Source of the DNA: Ariolimax columbianus
Taxonomy: Eukaryota > Mollusca > Gastropoda > Stylommatophora > Arionidae
Length of the DNA stretch: 64,000 bases
Assembly (NCBI GenBank): GCA_036924085.1
Contig: JAVGWX010000011.1
Coordinates: 30,557,886 to 30,621,885 of the forward strand
Direction: 5' to 3'
The translations under genes were made by a program, and so were the position numbers. The notes below the pieces were generated by a model that was given only the letters and a program-made list of their open reading frames with translations, was not told where the DNA came from and did no database searches. Positions 32,637 to 44,001 of the stretch are shown in pieces (within the stretch, counting starts at the first letter, position 1; every line of letters begins with the position of its first letter).

Positions 32637-33294
32637 ATGAAACAGCGTGTTGTAATGAAGTTTCTTGTGAAAGAAGGCGGGAAACCTGCGGAAATATTCA
32701 GAAAACCTGCAAGCACAATATGGTGATGAGGCACTCAGCCGCAATAAGACATTTGGATTGTATTACCGTTTTATAAAAAGCCGTACATCCGTAAGTGAAG
32801 ATCCAAGTCGCGGTGGCTCTCAACCCTTATCCACGTATCCTTCTCCTGGAAAATCGACGCATAACCTATTTGGAAATTGCGCAAGAGGCAGGTCTTTCTC
32901 TGGGTGTACTGTCAACTCTATTTTCCATGAACATTTGCAGCTTCGGAAAGTTAATGCAAATTGCGTTTGATCATAAAAGGGCGGCCTGCTCCTGAAAGAA
33001 AAGGATCGACCTCATACAGCTCACCGCACTATGTGCCATTTGCAACAACTCGGCTGGGAGGTATTGTCACATTTACCTTACAGCCCAGACCTCGCTCTAA
33101 GCGATTTCCACCTGGTTAGAACTATAACAGAATTCCTAAGTGATCAGCATTTCAGCATTGATGACGAAGTAAAACACGCTGTTCTGGATTGGTTCAGACA
33201 TACTGACAAATCTTTCTGCGCTGAAGCTTTTCAAACATTATTTAAATGCTTGGCTAAGTGCATAAACGTTGCAGAAGATTATACCGAAAAATAA
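32637..33294 (+). mobile_element. mariner transposase relic, centre deleted
   Basis: Starts MKQRVVMKFLVKEG (first helix-turn-helix) at the ATG at 32637 and ends with the C-terminal half in one frame (33004-33294): DRPHTAHRTMCHLQQLGWEV, then SHLPYSPDLALSDFHLV with the last catalytic aspartate of the DD34D triad, then CINVAEDYTEK and stop. About 660 bp against roughly 1,040 for an intact gene of about 345 codons; the middle, with the first catalytic aspartate, is missing or unreadable. It differs in N-terminal type from the relic at 3590-4042. Confidence 0.88.
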
Positions 33295-33404
33295 AGGGTG
33301 TTTTGATTACTTAGAAATTTATATATTTTTTTAACAAAAAAAAGTTCTCGCCTAACTTGAACGCATAACGTAATATCCGCAACATTTCCTAAATAATCTA
33401 GTTC

Positions 33405-33670
33405 TCTGTCTGCCACGCTAGCGAAACCCTGATCGCCGTGTGTTATAGTCGCACAGGTTGCTGTTTGGGGGTTGGTCGGGTTCCATTCTCATTAGGTGGC
33501 CGAACGACTTGACTCTCTGACCATCAATATATTTAGTACAGGGTCTTACTGCAACCATCTTTATTGCTTATTATGTCTTTCTTATTTTACTTTAATGGTT
33601 TTCCGGAGATATCTCATCTCACATGTCGTGATCTTTCTCTCTAGAACGCAGGTTCTCAATCTATTTCGAG
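33405..33670 (-). mobile_element. LINE C-terminal fragment
   Basis: Minus strand reads MRYLRKTIKVK and, after a break, VAVRPCTKYIDGQRVKSFGH then LMRMEPDQPPNSN, the CEMR.LRK...WFGHL.RM region of LINE-D. Related pieces are at 33990-34374, 36525-36605 and 47785-48220. Confidence 0.75.
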
Positions 33671-33989
33671 TGACGACCCAATTTTATAGATGCAAAGTGA
33701 CCGACGACCCCAAAGCATTTTTACAAAAGGCTTTTTAATAGGGCAAAATAAAACACTATGAGGATCAGTAGAATAACCTGAACCACGTAAGTCTAAATGA
33801 TATTGCTCTTCTAAAGAGCCACGCGTTCAAGCGTGTGAACAGTATTTATGTCTGACAGACTACCAGATCGACAGGGAAATTGAGCTGTCCCCACTGCTCG
33901 GGTAACCGAGCATTAGTTTGGCAACACAGCAACAGCTGATAAACAACAGTATATTAGCCTACTCTGTGCTACCAGTGCCAAACATGGCC

Positions 33990-34374
33990 TCTGTCTAGAG
34001 CGAGTGAGGGCAGCGTTTCGACGTGTGAAATGAAGTGTTTACTGAAGGTCATCGGTGTTACCAGGAAAGACAGCACGTGGAACGACGATATTCCAAGTAT
34101 GGTCGGCACTACGGCTTGTGTCGAATACATTTGCAGGCAGAAAATAAGTTGGTTTGGTCATCTCATGAGAATTCACTCTCATCAACTTCTACTGATGGCC
34201 TACAGCGCTGGTAGATCTGGCTACATGGCAAAAGGGAGGTCGCGAGGCAGGTGGATAGATACCATTAGAGTAATTGTGCAGCGTCACAGGCTCAAATTGA
34301 CCGACGCAACGAACTTGGACAGACGACTTCAACTCTCCACGGCGCTCAATGGCAATAGTGGAAATAAAAACTAA
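33990..34374 (+). mobile_element. LINE-D C-terminal fragment
   Basis: Open for 115 codons from the ATG-like start at 34030: MKCLLKVIGVTRKDSTWND, CRQKISWFGHLMRIHSHQL, KGRSRGRWIDTIRV, ending at TAA 34372-34374. The best-preserved C-terminus of this LINE group in the window. Confidence 0.85.
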
Positions 34375-34510
34375 CGGAAAGAAAACACTTCGAAAATCGA
34401 TTGTTCAGTCAAATATAATTCACTAATTGCAGCTTAGAACATATTGAATGCTATGATTAAAATTATGACTTGTTACCAAGCTTCAATATTAGAGGTTGCA
34501 TTTTTTTTAA

Positions 34511-34672
34511 ATGCCAACCTCATGTCCCTCTCATGCCAACCTCATGTCCCTCTCATGCCAACCTCATGTCCCTCTCATGCCAACCTCATATCCCTCTGCT
34601 GCCAACCTCATGTCCCTCTCATGCCAACCTCATGTCCCTCTCATGCCAACCTCATGTCCCTCTCAATATTTA
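34511..34672. repeat. 22-bp minisatellite, 7 copies
   Basis: Unit 'atgccaacctcatgtccctc' plus 'tc' (34511, 34533). Almost uniform. It directly follows the LINE-D fragment by 140 bp. Confidence 0.97.
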
Positions 34673-34974
34673 ATCTGTTCTTTGTTTTGGTTTAGATAAA
34701 GAAGCCTGAACTCTCACAGAGACATGTAGAAGCAACACTCGATATGTAAGCATGGCGACTTTTGGATATGATTCAAACAAAGCACAAGAGAATTGATTCA
34801 GCTCTGACTAACTTGGTGTCTAGTTGCTTGTCTGACTGCTGGTGGCTGGCTGCTCGGCTTGCCGCTTGTTTCTTGTGGTATTAGTTCCCAAAGGAAACTG
34901 AGAGATTGACTACATGGCCGAGTTCTTACTTCCATACGTGTCGATCGGGCGGAAGTCATATGATGTGGTGGGCA

Positions 34975-35168
34975 TCAGATTCCTGACACTCACGACTACG
35001 GGGATTACGTCGATCCCACACCTCGTTTGCCAGGCTGTCATGAAAACAACCCGTTTCCACGGAGGGCTACTATGAAGCTGAGGTGAGGGTCTTGGTCAGT
35101 ATTTTTTGTCTAATCCTGACTAACATGTCTGATCAATATATTTTGTCTGACCAAACGTTAGTCTTCCT
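34975..35168 (-). mobile_element. M36 element, copy 4 (about 1.5 modules)
   Basis: Minus orientation: 5' end 'gaggaagactaacgtttggtc', about 1.5 modules, linker 'accaagaccctcacctcagc', then 'ggaaacgggttgttttcatg', 'acagcctgg', 'aacgaggtg', 'taatccccgtagtcgtgag'. The 3' part and tail are lost. Confidence 0.82.
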
Positions 35169-35349
35169 CATAACCAATGTTGTAATTTGTGTATGTGGTC
35201 CTCAACATTTCAGAATCGTATAACAAAACATCTTTTCCTTATCATGTCGAATTTTTGAGCTACAGAACCTTCAACGGCGAAATATAATAACACGAGAAAG
35301 TTGCTCTCATCCCAGACAGATACAAGTCCTCTGTCGTATGGGCAAACGG

Positions 35350-36120
35350 CCCAGAAATGATTGCCTTCAGACGTATGCACATTTGCTACTGGAATCGAGA
35401 CAGCGTCAATGAACTTGCAGACATACTCCACAAAATGGTCAACGAGTTTGACATCCTCATTGTTCAGCAGACCATCCTGAAGAAGACTGTCACTGCCAAA
35501 TGTAGAGGTTACTTGTCCTACAATATGTGGGTCAGTGTGGGTCAAGCAGACGGGGGCCTGTCCATTCAATGGGGGTCAAGCAGACGGGGCCTGTCCATTC
35601 AATGTGGGTCAAGGTGGGTCAAGCAGACGAGGGCCTGTCCATTCAATGTGGGTCAAGCAGACGGGGGCCTGTCTATTCAATGTGGGTCAAGCAGACGGGG
35701 GCCTATCCATTCAATGTGGGTCAAGCAGACAGGGCCTGTCCATTCAATGTGGGTCAAGGTGGGTCAAGCAGACGGGGGCCTGTCCATTCAATGTGGGTCA
35801 AGCAGACGGGGCCTGTCGATGTGTGTGAAGGACGAACTTCATCCACATGGATTGATACTACCGCATGTACTGCTGATAATGTGGAGTAGCAGGGCATTGA
35901 GAAAACGTTTTGTAATCAGGAGTTGAGAGTAAATAACTTGCAGGCTTCTGACAAAACTGATATTCTCAGACAGAACTATTGAACGCATGAGCATACCAGC
36001 TGTCTCCTCTATTACTTACATTCCGGGCCAGGCAACCTCACATGGTATGAGCCCAAAATCCACCGTGGACGCTCTTTCATTTGCCACCAGGTATTATATT
36101 GTACAGGGTCCCTGCATACT
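35350..36120 (+). mobile_element. LINE endonuclease fragment with internal array
   Basis: From 35357: RMHICYWNRDSVNELADILH, then NEFDILIVQQTILKKT, the first strands of an endonuclease/exonuclease-like LINE nuclease (WN and QxT positions recognisable). After the array it continues with decayed pieces (WIDTTACTADNVE). Array at 35522-35820. Frames are broken after 35900. Confidence 0.7.
35522..35820 (+). repeat. Minisatellite of about 34 bp (with a 10-bp variant), about 8 copies
   Basis: Unit 'gggtcaagcagacgggggcc' plus 'tgtccattcaatgt'. Some units carry an extra 'gggtcaaggt'. The first unit is in frame with the endonuclease upstream (GQADGGLSI). Confidence 0.93.
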
Positions 36121-36524
36121 GGGGCAATGAATCCGATGTTCCGAGTCTTGAACAACCACACACACATACAGGATGGCCCGACTTAATGCAAGTTAGACCC
36201 ACACCTGGACACACCTGTTCTTAGCTGTTTTAGAGACCTCTACAAAGTATACGTCAAATGATGTCCTAGTGTGAGTTCTTCTTTAATTTCCGTCAAGCCT
36301 TTACCGATATTTTGACGTCACTTTTTGGTACTGTTTAACTCATGGTTCTGTTCTGAGGAATCTGCCGACAACTTTTCCGCAATTTCAGTAGCTTTCTTTC
36401 TTGTGTGTCCAAAACGATGTTGTCCCTGATTGAAGCAAGTTAACATAGGCGTATCCACAAAAGGACCGACTGATCAACAGTGTTCACGCCAACGCTCTGT
36501 ACCAGCCCCAAGGGTGGACTATAA

Positions 36525-36605
36525 TACATTGTAAAGAGAAAGATCACGACATGTGAGAGCAGATGGCTTCGGAAAACTATAAACGTAACTAGAAGAGGCA
36601 GATGG
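36525..36605 (+). mobile_element. Short LINE-D fragment
   Basis: Reads CESRWLRKTINVTRRGRWRN, the CEMRCLRK segment of LINE-D. About 80 bp; it matches the minus strand at 33600-33660. Confidence 0.6.
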
Positions 36606-36967
36606 CGTAATGGAGAGATTTGAAACATTGTTAAAACAGGGCTGTACAGAACATATACATTTAAGAAGATTGTACCGGGTTAAAAACAGAGTACACTATT
36701 GTCTCATGAAGCGGCTGCATAACGCGTTTATTCAATGAGCAGCTCTGAATTTGAACACCACTTAAATGCTATACCGGATAGATTGAAACAAGCGGTAGAT
36801 ACCAAGTTAAGAGAAAGAAACGAACAGACAGGTTTCAGGAAAAAAAACAGATCATGCACAAACCAGATAGCCACGTTGTGCGTACATGCAGAGCAGCCAC
36901 TAGAATGGAATTCAAGTTGTGTACTTCAATTCTGCTGACTTTCAAAAGGCCATTGAGATCTTGGAAA

Positions 36968-37030
36968 GGGAAACTCTAACTTCTAGGGAAACTCTAACTT
37001 CTAGGGAAACTCTAACTTCTAGGGAAACTT
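36968..37030 (+). repeat. 18-bp repeat, about 3.3 copies
   Basis: Unit 'gggaaactctaacttcta'. The first unit continues the RT frame (ERETLTS); DRETL is the usual sequence at this point in related elements. Confidence 0.93.
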
Positions 37031-37454
37031 ACTAAAGCATTACAGCATCCCACAGAAGCTGACCAGCATAATTAAACACACGTACAAGGACATGGAGAGA
37101 AGAGTACAGCACGGCGGACAACTTACAGAATTATTTGACAGCATATATAGTATTCGTCAGGGATGTCTTTTTTTTATTAAACTTTTTTTATTCCATCCGG
37201 CAGTCGATTTGATTATTAAAGACACTACAGCCAATGAGAGAAATTAAATCCAGTGGACCGTGTTTAAAAAGCTGGATGACCTGGATTGTGAGATGGCATA
37301 GCCCTCGTATGTCATACCCAAGCCCAAATACAGAAGATAACGAAGCTTGAGACCGAATCTCTCAGCAAATAGGGCTTAAATCGTACTGGAAAGACAAAAA
37401 TGGAAAACACTAAATGCGGCACACAACACATCTCCTATATAACTGAGAGGAACA

Positions 37455-39207
37455 ACGATGGAGAAGGTAGAGAGCTTCACATACCTTGAGAGGAACATCA
37501 TTTGAGGAGGTAGAGAGCTTCACATACCTTGGGAGGAACATCATTGGAGGAGGTAGAGAGGTTCACATACCTTGGGAGGAACATCATTAGAGGAGGTAGA
37601 GACCTTCACATACCTTGGGAGGAACATCATTAGAGGAGGTACAGAGCTTCACATACCTTGGAAGGAACATCATTAGAGGAGGTAGAGAGCTTCACATACC
37701 TTGGGAGGAACATCATTAGAGGAGGTAGAGACCTTCACATACCTTGGGAGGAACATCATTAGAGGAGGTAGAGAGCTTCACATACCTTGGGAGGAACATC
37801 ATTAGAGGAGGTAGAGAGCTTCACATACCTTGGGAGGAACATCATTAGAGGAGGTAGAGAGCTTCACATACCTTGGGAGGAACATCATTAGAGGAGGTAG
37901 AGAGCTTCACATACCTTGGGAGGAACATCATTAGAGGAGGTAGAGAGCTTCACATACCTTGGGAGGAACATCATTAGAGGAGGTAGAGAGCTTCACATAC
38001 CTTGGGAGGAACATCATTAGAGGAGGTAGAGAGCTTCACATACCTTGGGAGGAACATCATTAGAGGAGGTAGAGAGCTTCACATACCTTGGGAGGAACAT
38101 CATTAGAGGAGGTAGAGAGCTTCACATACCTTGGAAGGAACATCATTAGAGGAGGTAGAGAGCTTCACATACCTTGGGAGGAACATCATTAGAGGAGGTA
38201 GAGAGCTTCACATACCTTGGGAGGAACATCATTAGAGGAGGTAGAGAGCTTCACATACCTTGGAAGGAACATCATTAGAGGAGGTAGAGAGCTTCACATA
38301 CCTTGGGAGGAACATCATTAGAGGAGGTAGAGAGCTTCACATACCTTGGGAGGAACATCATTAGAGGAGGTAGAGAGCTTCACATACCTTGGGAGGAACA
38401 TCATTAGAGGAGGTAGAGACCTTCACATACCTTGGGAGGAACATCATTAGAGGAGGTAGAGAGCTTCACATACCTTGGGAGGAACATCATTAGAGGAGGT
38501 AGAGAGCTTCACATACCTTGGGAGGAACATCATTAGAGGAGGTAGAGAGCTTCACATACCTTGGGAGGAACATCATTAGAGGAGGTAGAGAGCTTCACAT
38601 ACCTTGGGAGGAACATCATTAGAGGAGGTAGAGAGCTTCACATACTTTGGGAGGAACATCATTAGAGGAGGTAGAGAGCTTCACATACCTTGGGAGGAAC
38701 ATCATTAGAGGAGGTAGAGAGCTTCACATACTTTGGGAGGAACATCATTAGAGGAGGTAGAGAGGTTCACATACCTTGGGAGGAACATCATTAGAGGAGG
38801 TAGAGAGCTTCACATACTTTGGGAGGAACATCATTAGAGGAGGTAGAGAGGTTCACATACCTTGGAAGGAACATCATTAGAGGAGGTAGAGAGGTTCACA
38901 TACCTTGGAAGGAACATCATTAGAGGAGGTAGAGAGCTTCACATACCTTGGGAGGAACATCATTAGAGGAGGTAGAGAGCTTCACATACCTTGGAAGGAA
39001 CATCATTAGAGGAGGTAGAGAGCTTCACATACCTTGGGAGGAACATCATTAGAGGAGGTAGAGAGCTTCACATACCTTGGAAGGAACATCATTAGAGGAG
39101 GTAGAGAGCTTCACATACCTTGGGAGGAACATCATTAGAGGAGGTAGAGAGCTTCACATACCTTGGGAGGAACATCATTAGAGGAGGTTAGAGACCTTCA
39201 CATACCT
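37455..39207 (+). repeat. 43-bp minisatellite, about 41 copies, LINE-derived
   Basis: Unit 'gaggtagagagcttcacata' then 'ccttgggaggaacatcatta' and 'gag'-type joint; starts at 37681 and 37724. It encodes EVESFTYLGRNII, a conserved LINE motif after the RT core. Variants (gaccttc, gaggttc, ttggaagg, tactttgg) recur in patterns, suggesting multi-unit duplications. The largest array in the window. Confidence 0.97.
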
Positions 39208-39348
39208 TGAAAACCAGATAAGACAGGGGCTGCAGATGGGGATGGAAAAGCCAAGAAACAAAAGGCAAAAGGGGCATTTGTCTTGTTGAAGAACAAATGG
39301 AACTCTAAAATGGCCAGAATGTATACCGAACTAAGGATTTCCAATGCC

Positions 39349-39606
39349 AATGTGAAGTCGGTCATTCTATATGAAACTCAATGTGAAGTCGGTCATTCTA
39401 TATGAAACTCAATGTGAAGTCGGCCATTCTATATGAAACTCAATGTGAAGTCGGCCATTCTATATGAAACTCAATGTGAAGTCGGCCATTCTATATGAAA
39501 CTCAATGTGAAGTCGGCCATTCTATATGAAACTCAATGTGAAGTCGGCCATTCTATATGAAACTCAATGTGAAGTCGGCCATTCTATATGAAACTCAATG
39601 TGAAGA
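39349..39606 (+). repeat. 31-bp minisatellite, about 8 copies, LINE-derived
   Basis: Unit 'aatgtgaagtcggccattct' plus 'atatgaaactc' (39351, 39382). It encodes NVKSVILYET, equivalent to NVKSVLLYG in related LINEs, in its correct place after KNKWNSK. Confidence 0.97.
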
Positions 39607-39794
39607 GACTGCAAGAATAGATAATGAACATGCGATTGTTCGACAGGGTGAATTTTGAGATAATTTGAGAAGATAGCACCGGGTAGGTTTGCTTGGTTGA
39701 ATTTGATTGACGGGCTGTGCACCCCAAGATGATAAGGGCAAAAAAGAAGAAGATCATATTGAAAACACCGCCGGCGAAGATCGATGTGGACTCG

Positions 39795-39973
39795 AATGGT
39801 GCAAATATCGCAGTCCGGCTGTAAACGAACGACACACCGCTTGCCGTTCTCCGGACTACATCCTGCTACTTGTAAAGCCATGTTCAGGACTTGATAGAGG
39901 TAGATTGAGAACGACCGCAGAAGAAAAAGAAGAAGAAGAAGGAGAAGAAGAAGAAGAAGAAGAAAAAGAAGAA

Positions 39974-40008
<35 letters not shown>

Positions 40009-40016
40009 AGAAGAAT
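39795..40016 (+). mobile_element. S360, copy C (3' half) with long GAA tail
   Basis: 'gcaaatatcgcagtccggct' to 'agattgagaacgaccg', then about 100 bp of GAA-type tail that continues into AAT and GAA tracts to about 40130. Confidence 0.85.
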
Positions 40017-40254
40017 TATAATAATAATATTAATAATAATAATAATAATAATAAGAAGAAGAAGAAGAAGTAGAAGACGAAAAAAAAGAAGAAGAAATAG
40101 AGAAGGAAGATGAAGATGTAAAAGAAGAAGATGAAAGCAGCAGTCCCTGAGAAATGACTGTGGTTCCCTCTATCTGCTTCTCTAACTTGACAAAATATCG
40201 ACGGCATTAAATGAAAGGCTAAAAGGCTGTACAAACTCATGCAGGTAATGGCTC

Positions 40255-40380
40255 AGTGACCGCACGAGAACAAAAACAAAACGACACGTACATTACGGCC
40301 ACAAGACCATCATCAGGGACACGGAACGATAAAACATTACTAACAAATCACAACAAAAAGCAAGGCATGAGGTGAAATGA
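40255..40380 (+). repeat. D1 dispersed repeat, copy 2
   Basis: 'gtacattacggccacaagac' and 'catcatcagggacacg' followed by an A-rich end; the same block order as at 11095-11215. Confidence 0.5.
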
Positions 40381-40384
40381 GCTG

Positions 40385-40995
40385 TTTATGTTCGCCACCA
40401 GAACATAATTTGTCAGAAAAGCATAATTTGTGGCGTGTGTGTGATTTGTCATGTTTTTTTGTCTGTCAACATCATTATCATCATGTAGCGCGCCCTTCAT
40501 GTCGCTCCCATCACAGTTCGTCTGAAAGAAACTCCTTCCGTTGCCACAACTCCAGCCCCCGCCAAAGTGATACCCAGGCATTCCTGGATATCTTGGTGCC
40601 ATCGTCTTCTCGGTCTACCCCTGCCTCTTTTGCCTGGCACCATACCTTCCATCACTGTTCTCTCAAGACCGTTGTGTCTCTTGATGTCACCAACGTATTT
40701 AAATTTTCTGGCCAAAATGGAATTTATTAACCAGTTATCCTACTGTCGATTATTTGTCTTTTTCTCCGTCCATGGTATTCTGAGGATCTTTCTGATACAT
40801 TTTGACTCGAAGAACTCGATTCTTTTTCTAGAAGTTTTGGTAATTGTCTATGATTCGTAGCCATATGCTGCCACAGGAAAAACCAAGGCTCTCAAGACTT
40901 TCACTTTTGTCGTTTTGTTGGTGTCAGTGTGCAATCATATTTGCCATTTCTGGTTTGGTCTACTCTATTTCATAACTGGCATCCAGTGTCTCACA
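40385..40995 (-). mobile_element. LINE thumb to 3' end
   Basis: Minus strand reads VAAYGYESWTITKTSRKRIE, then FFESKCIRKILRIPWTEKKT, then RKFKYVGDIKRHNGLERTV, GKRGRGRPRRRWHQDIQE, ending FRRTVMGAT and a stop at 40497. Largely in frame across 70 codons. It ends in a TCATCA-type (ATGATG) tail near 40470. Same group as the LINE at 16245-18280. Confidence 0.88.
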
Positions 40996-41039
40996 CTTTC
41001 CTGGCACACCCTATTATGACGGCGAACTTAAACCGCTCA

Positions 41040-41305
41040 GTGGGTTGTTGTTGTTGTTGTTGTTGTTCAATGCCCACAATGAGTAATTTTACTCTTTTGT
41101 GCGCCCTGAAAGGTGTCGGGTTTTAGTAGCTTTCCTTAAATCCTGAGCATGCTGATGAAGGTGAACAGAAGCCTTCCAGTCTGTTGTGCTATGATTGGCG
41201 TCAACTGCGTTTCGCTCCCTACTACGGGGATCACGACGATCTACATCTCGTCAGCCAGTTGCCTTGAAAACAGCCTGTTCCTAGAGATCGCTACACGAAA
41301 GATAG
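41040..41305 (-). mobile_element. M36 element, copy 5 (no modules left)
   Basis: Minus orientation: body 'ggctgttttcaaggcaactg', 'gatccccgtagtagggagcg', 'ttcaccttcatcagcatgct', 'cctttcagggcgcacaaaag', tail (CAA)7 at 41042-41068. The 36-bp modules are absent at the 5' side. Confidence 0.8.
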
Positions 41306-41479
41306 ATTATGGCACATCAGTCTTGTGTTTTGTTTGGCTGTGATTTTGATTTGTTAGTTGTTTTTCGTAAATTTGTAATCCCGATGAATTCCTTCTGACC
41401 GTAACGAAGGTTTTGTTTTGTTTTTGTACAGTCATCTAAATCCTTACCTGTTTTGTGTTGTTACCGAATGGAAAGCAAG

Positions 41480-42370
41480 AGATATTGCGTTGGAAAGACT
41501 TGGTTGACAAGTTGACTGAAAGAATTAAATGTAGCAGAAAGTGGTTGAATAAAAATGGTTATCTTGTAGCAAATATTTGGATAAAAAGTAGTTACACAAA
41601 GTGAACTAGTTACCTCGTGGCAAATATTTGGATAAAAAGTGGTTACACAAAGTGACCTTGTGGAAAAAATTTCGTAAAAAGTGGTTTTAAAAGTGAAAAA
41701 GTTACCTTGTAGATAAAAGTGGTTAAGAAGTGAAATAGTTACCTTGTGAGAAAAATTTGGATAAAAAATTGTTTCAATAAAGAGAGAAATGATTATTCTA
41801 CAGCAGATATTTGGATAAAAAGTTGTTTTAATAAAAAGAGAAATGATTTTTCCGTAGCAGAGTGGCTCAATAAAGAGAACAAATATTTATTTCGCAGCAG
41901 ATATTTGAATAAACAGTGGTTAGAAAAGAGAAATAGTTACAAAGTGGCCGATATGTAAATTACAAATGGTTAAAAAAAAGTGAGAAATGGATAAATCATA
42001 ACGTGTCTCACATATTTCGATGAAAAGTGGTTGAATAAAAAGACTAAATGTACCCACAAAAAAATGTTTATCCCGTTGTAGATTCGGATAAAGAGTTGTA
42101 GGAAAAAAAATGGTGATCCACTGGAAGATATTTGGATAAAAAAAGTTGTTGAGAAAAAAGAGAAATGATTATCCAGTAGCAGATATTTGTATGAAAAAGT
42201 GGTTGAGAAAAAAGAGAAATGATTATCCAGTAGCAGATATTTGTATGAAAAAGTGGTTGAGAAAAAAGAGAAATGATTATCCAGTAGCAGATATTTGTAT
42301 GAAAAAGTGGTTGAGAAAAAAAAGAAATGATTATCCAGTTGCAGATATTTGTATGAAAAGTGGTTCGAAA
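41480..42370. repeat. Degenerate to regular 54-bp satellite
   Basis: Unit 'gagaaatgattatccagtag' then 'cagatatttgtatgaaaaag' and 'tggttgagaaaaaa'. Regular at 42150-42360 (54-bp spacing at 42181 and 42235), increasingly diverged and of variable length towards 41480. The 18-residue repeats in the + frame follow from 54 being divisible by 3. Confidence 0.9.
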
Positions 42371-44001
42371 TATATCAATAGCATTTGTGAAGCAGACAAG
42401 GGTGCGGTCTTAACAGGGCAGCAGCCAACATTCTGAAATAATACACAAGACTTTGGGGCGTCTATCGTTTGTCGACTGCAGATGCCACATTTGGATTTCA
42501 TAATTTCCCGCCAATATCGTGTTATCTTGTCTCGGAAACTGCGTTAACTCATGCGTAACAAAAACATCTTTTCTAAACAGTCAAGTCGCCAAGTCGTTAT
42601 TTTTGATGGATTTGACGCCCACCCGCAGAACCTGCCTATCACGCAGAGGATCGCTTGAACTAACAAGGCGTGGTTTCGCTTAACCGTCCCCGCCCAGATG
42701 TGGCGTTAGCATCCACGAGTGGGCGGGGCAATGCGAATTTCGGCGAGAGGGGCTGAGAATAGGAACATCATTTCAGGGTGGTCTGAAGCTACGGTATATC
42801 TTGCCGAAATCAGACTCCCCCGCGTCCCCTAATTTTTTTAAAACGAAAGTCTGGGAATAGTCCAGGCACGAAAGCCTATGAGAATGCTTCCATCTGTTTC
42901 GGTAACCAGGCTGACTGACGTGCGTCTGCTAAATGGCATCGTTTCCTATTTAAACGTTTACTGGCAACCACTGGCAATGTCTTTAACAAGGTTAAGTCTG
43001 GTGCTGGTCTGACTTTATGCTCTCTTGTTTTCATCGACGAGGACTCGAGAACAGCCAGATATGCCGACAGTGAGTGTCCACGAACATCAGAAAAACTAAG
43101 CCAGCTGAACAAATTGTGACAAACAGACATTCCTTAATAAAACAGAGCATGAGAGATAGAGAATTATTGAACGTAATTTACGCTAGGGTCTTGAAGGACT
43201 ATTTCAATAATAGCTTGAACAGAGTAATCGAAATGTGCAGTTATTTTACCAGCTCGTAGTATGAATGATTGTATTGGTGGCTATTTTGCTACAGCGTGAC
43301 TCTCGTATATTTACGTTAATTCAAGATTGCTCTACCTGTTGTAAAGCTGTGCCATACCAGATACCTGCCATTGGGGATGAAGTGTTGAGACTTAATTGGT
43401 CGAGATTTTCCGCTTTTGTGGGTTATAGATGCACAATTTCATTTTTCGCTGCTTTCCTTTCCTTAACTGAGTCAATTATCCATTGACAGTTGGGTGAACT
43501 GGAGTATGACGTGAGTACATTGCGTTCTCAGTCAGTTCTGCTTTGACAGGCATGCACCGTGGCTGCTATGTCACTCGAACAATCATTTCCTGTAATGGCG
43601 TCACAACAGTCAAGTTTTTCAACAACCAAAAAGGCAAAGACAATCACGCGAGAGCACACTTTCAAAACGCTCAAGTCTACCCCTCTGTAAACAAGCATAT
43701 AGCCTACAGATAGGGAAGAACAGACAGTGAGCAATAAAACTGGTCGTTCAGCGTAAATAAACAAAAAACAAGAGATCTTGTGCAAGATAACAAATAAAGC
43801 GGCGGTACTGAAGGCACAAGCTGGACTAACACTTTATCTCCGACGACAGTGTCCACTAAGAGACTGCCTTTTCCTAAACTTATCTATTACCATCAATTAG
43901 ATTCACACTTCCTATCAAACCAGAAATCATTTTAGGGCCGTGTGTAATAACTGTCAAGTCTTGGTAATAGTGTTAGTCAATGTGAAAGCAACGATATAAA
44001 C
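42371..44001. other. Unique flank, possible promoter of candidate gene 2
   Basis: Not repetitive by eye. Two GC-box-like sites, CCCCGCCC (42688-42695) and GGGCGGGGC (42721-42729), lie in a locally GC-rich stretch 1.3 kb before the exon at 44002. No exon can be defended in between. Confidence 0.35.
42684..42730 (+). promoter_or_regulatory. Paired GC boxes, candidate promoter
   Basis: Inverted GC boxes about 35 bp apart (GTCCCCGCCC and GGGCGGGGC), the binding sites of Sp1-type factors. They stand out in an AT-rich window. The link to the exon at 44002 is inference. Confidence 0.25.

Larger units (their letters stand above)
36735..39640 (+). mobile_element. LINE reverse transcriptase carrying three minisatellites
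   Basis: Read with the arrays skipped, this is one LINE copy. Fingers: RLKQAVDTKLRERNEQTGFR, KKNRSCTNQIATL (36780-36880). A region equivalent to DRETL, triplicated at 36968-37030. Then GIPQ..T.IIKHTYKDMERRV, HGGQLTELFDSIYSIRQGC (37050-37170), a decayed catalytic region to about 37440, then the motif EVESFTYLG, repeated 41 times (37455-39207). Then AFVLLKNKWNSKMARMYTEL, RISNANVKSVILYET, the last part repeated eight times (39349-39606), and a short KRLQE tail. Stops and frameshifts abound; the catalytic ADD box is not readable. Confidence 0.85.

Noticed and set aside
37455..39207. CRISPR-like array
   Set aside because: Repeats are directly adjacent without unique spacers and derive from LINE coding sequence; the genome is eukaryotic. 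The same applies to every other array here.
42146..42436. Lysine-rich 18-residue repeat protein
   Set aside because: 54-bp satellite with diverged, frame-breaking units next to it; no splice or start evidence.
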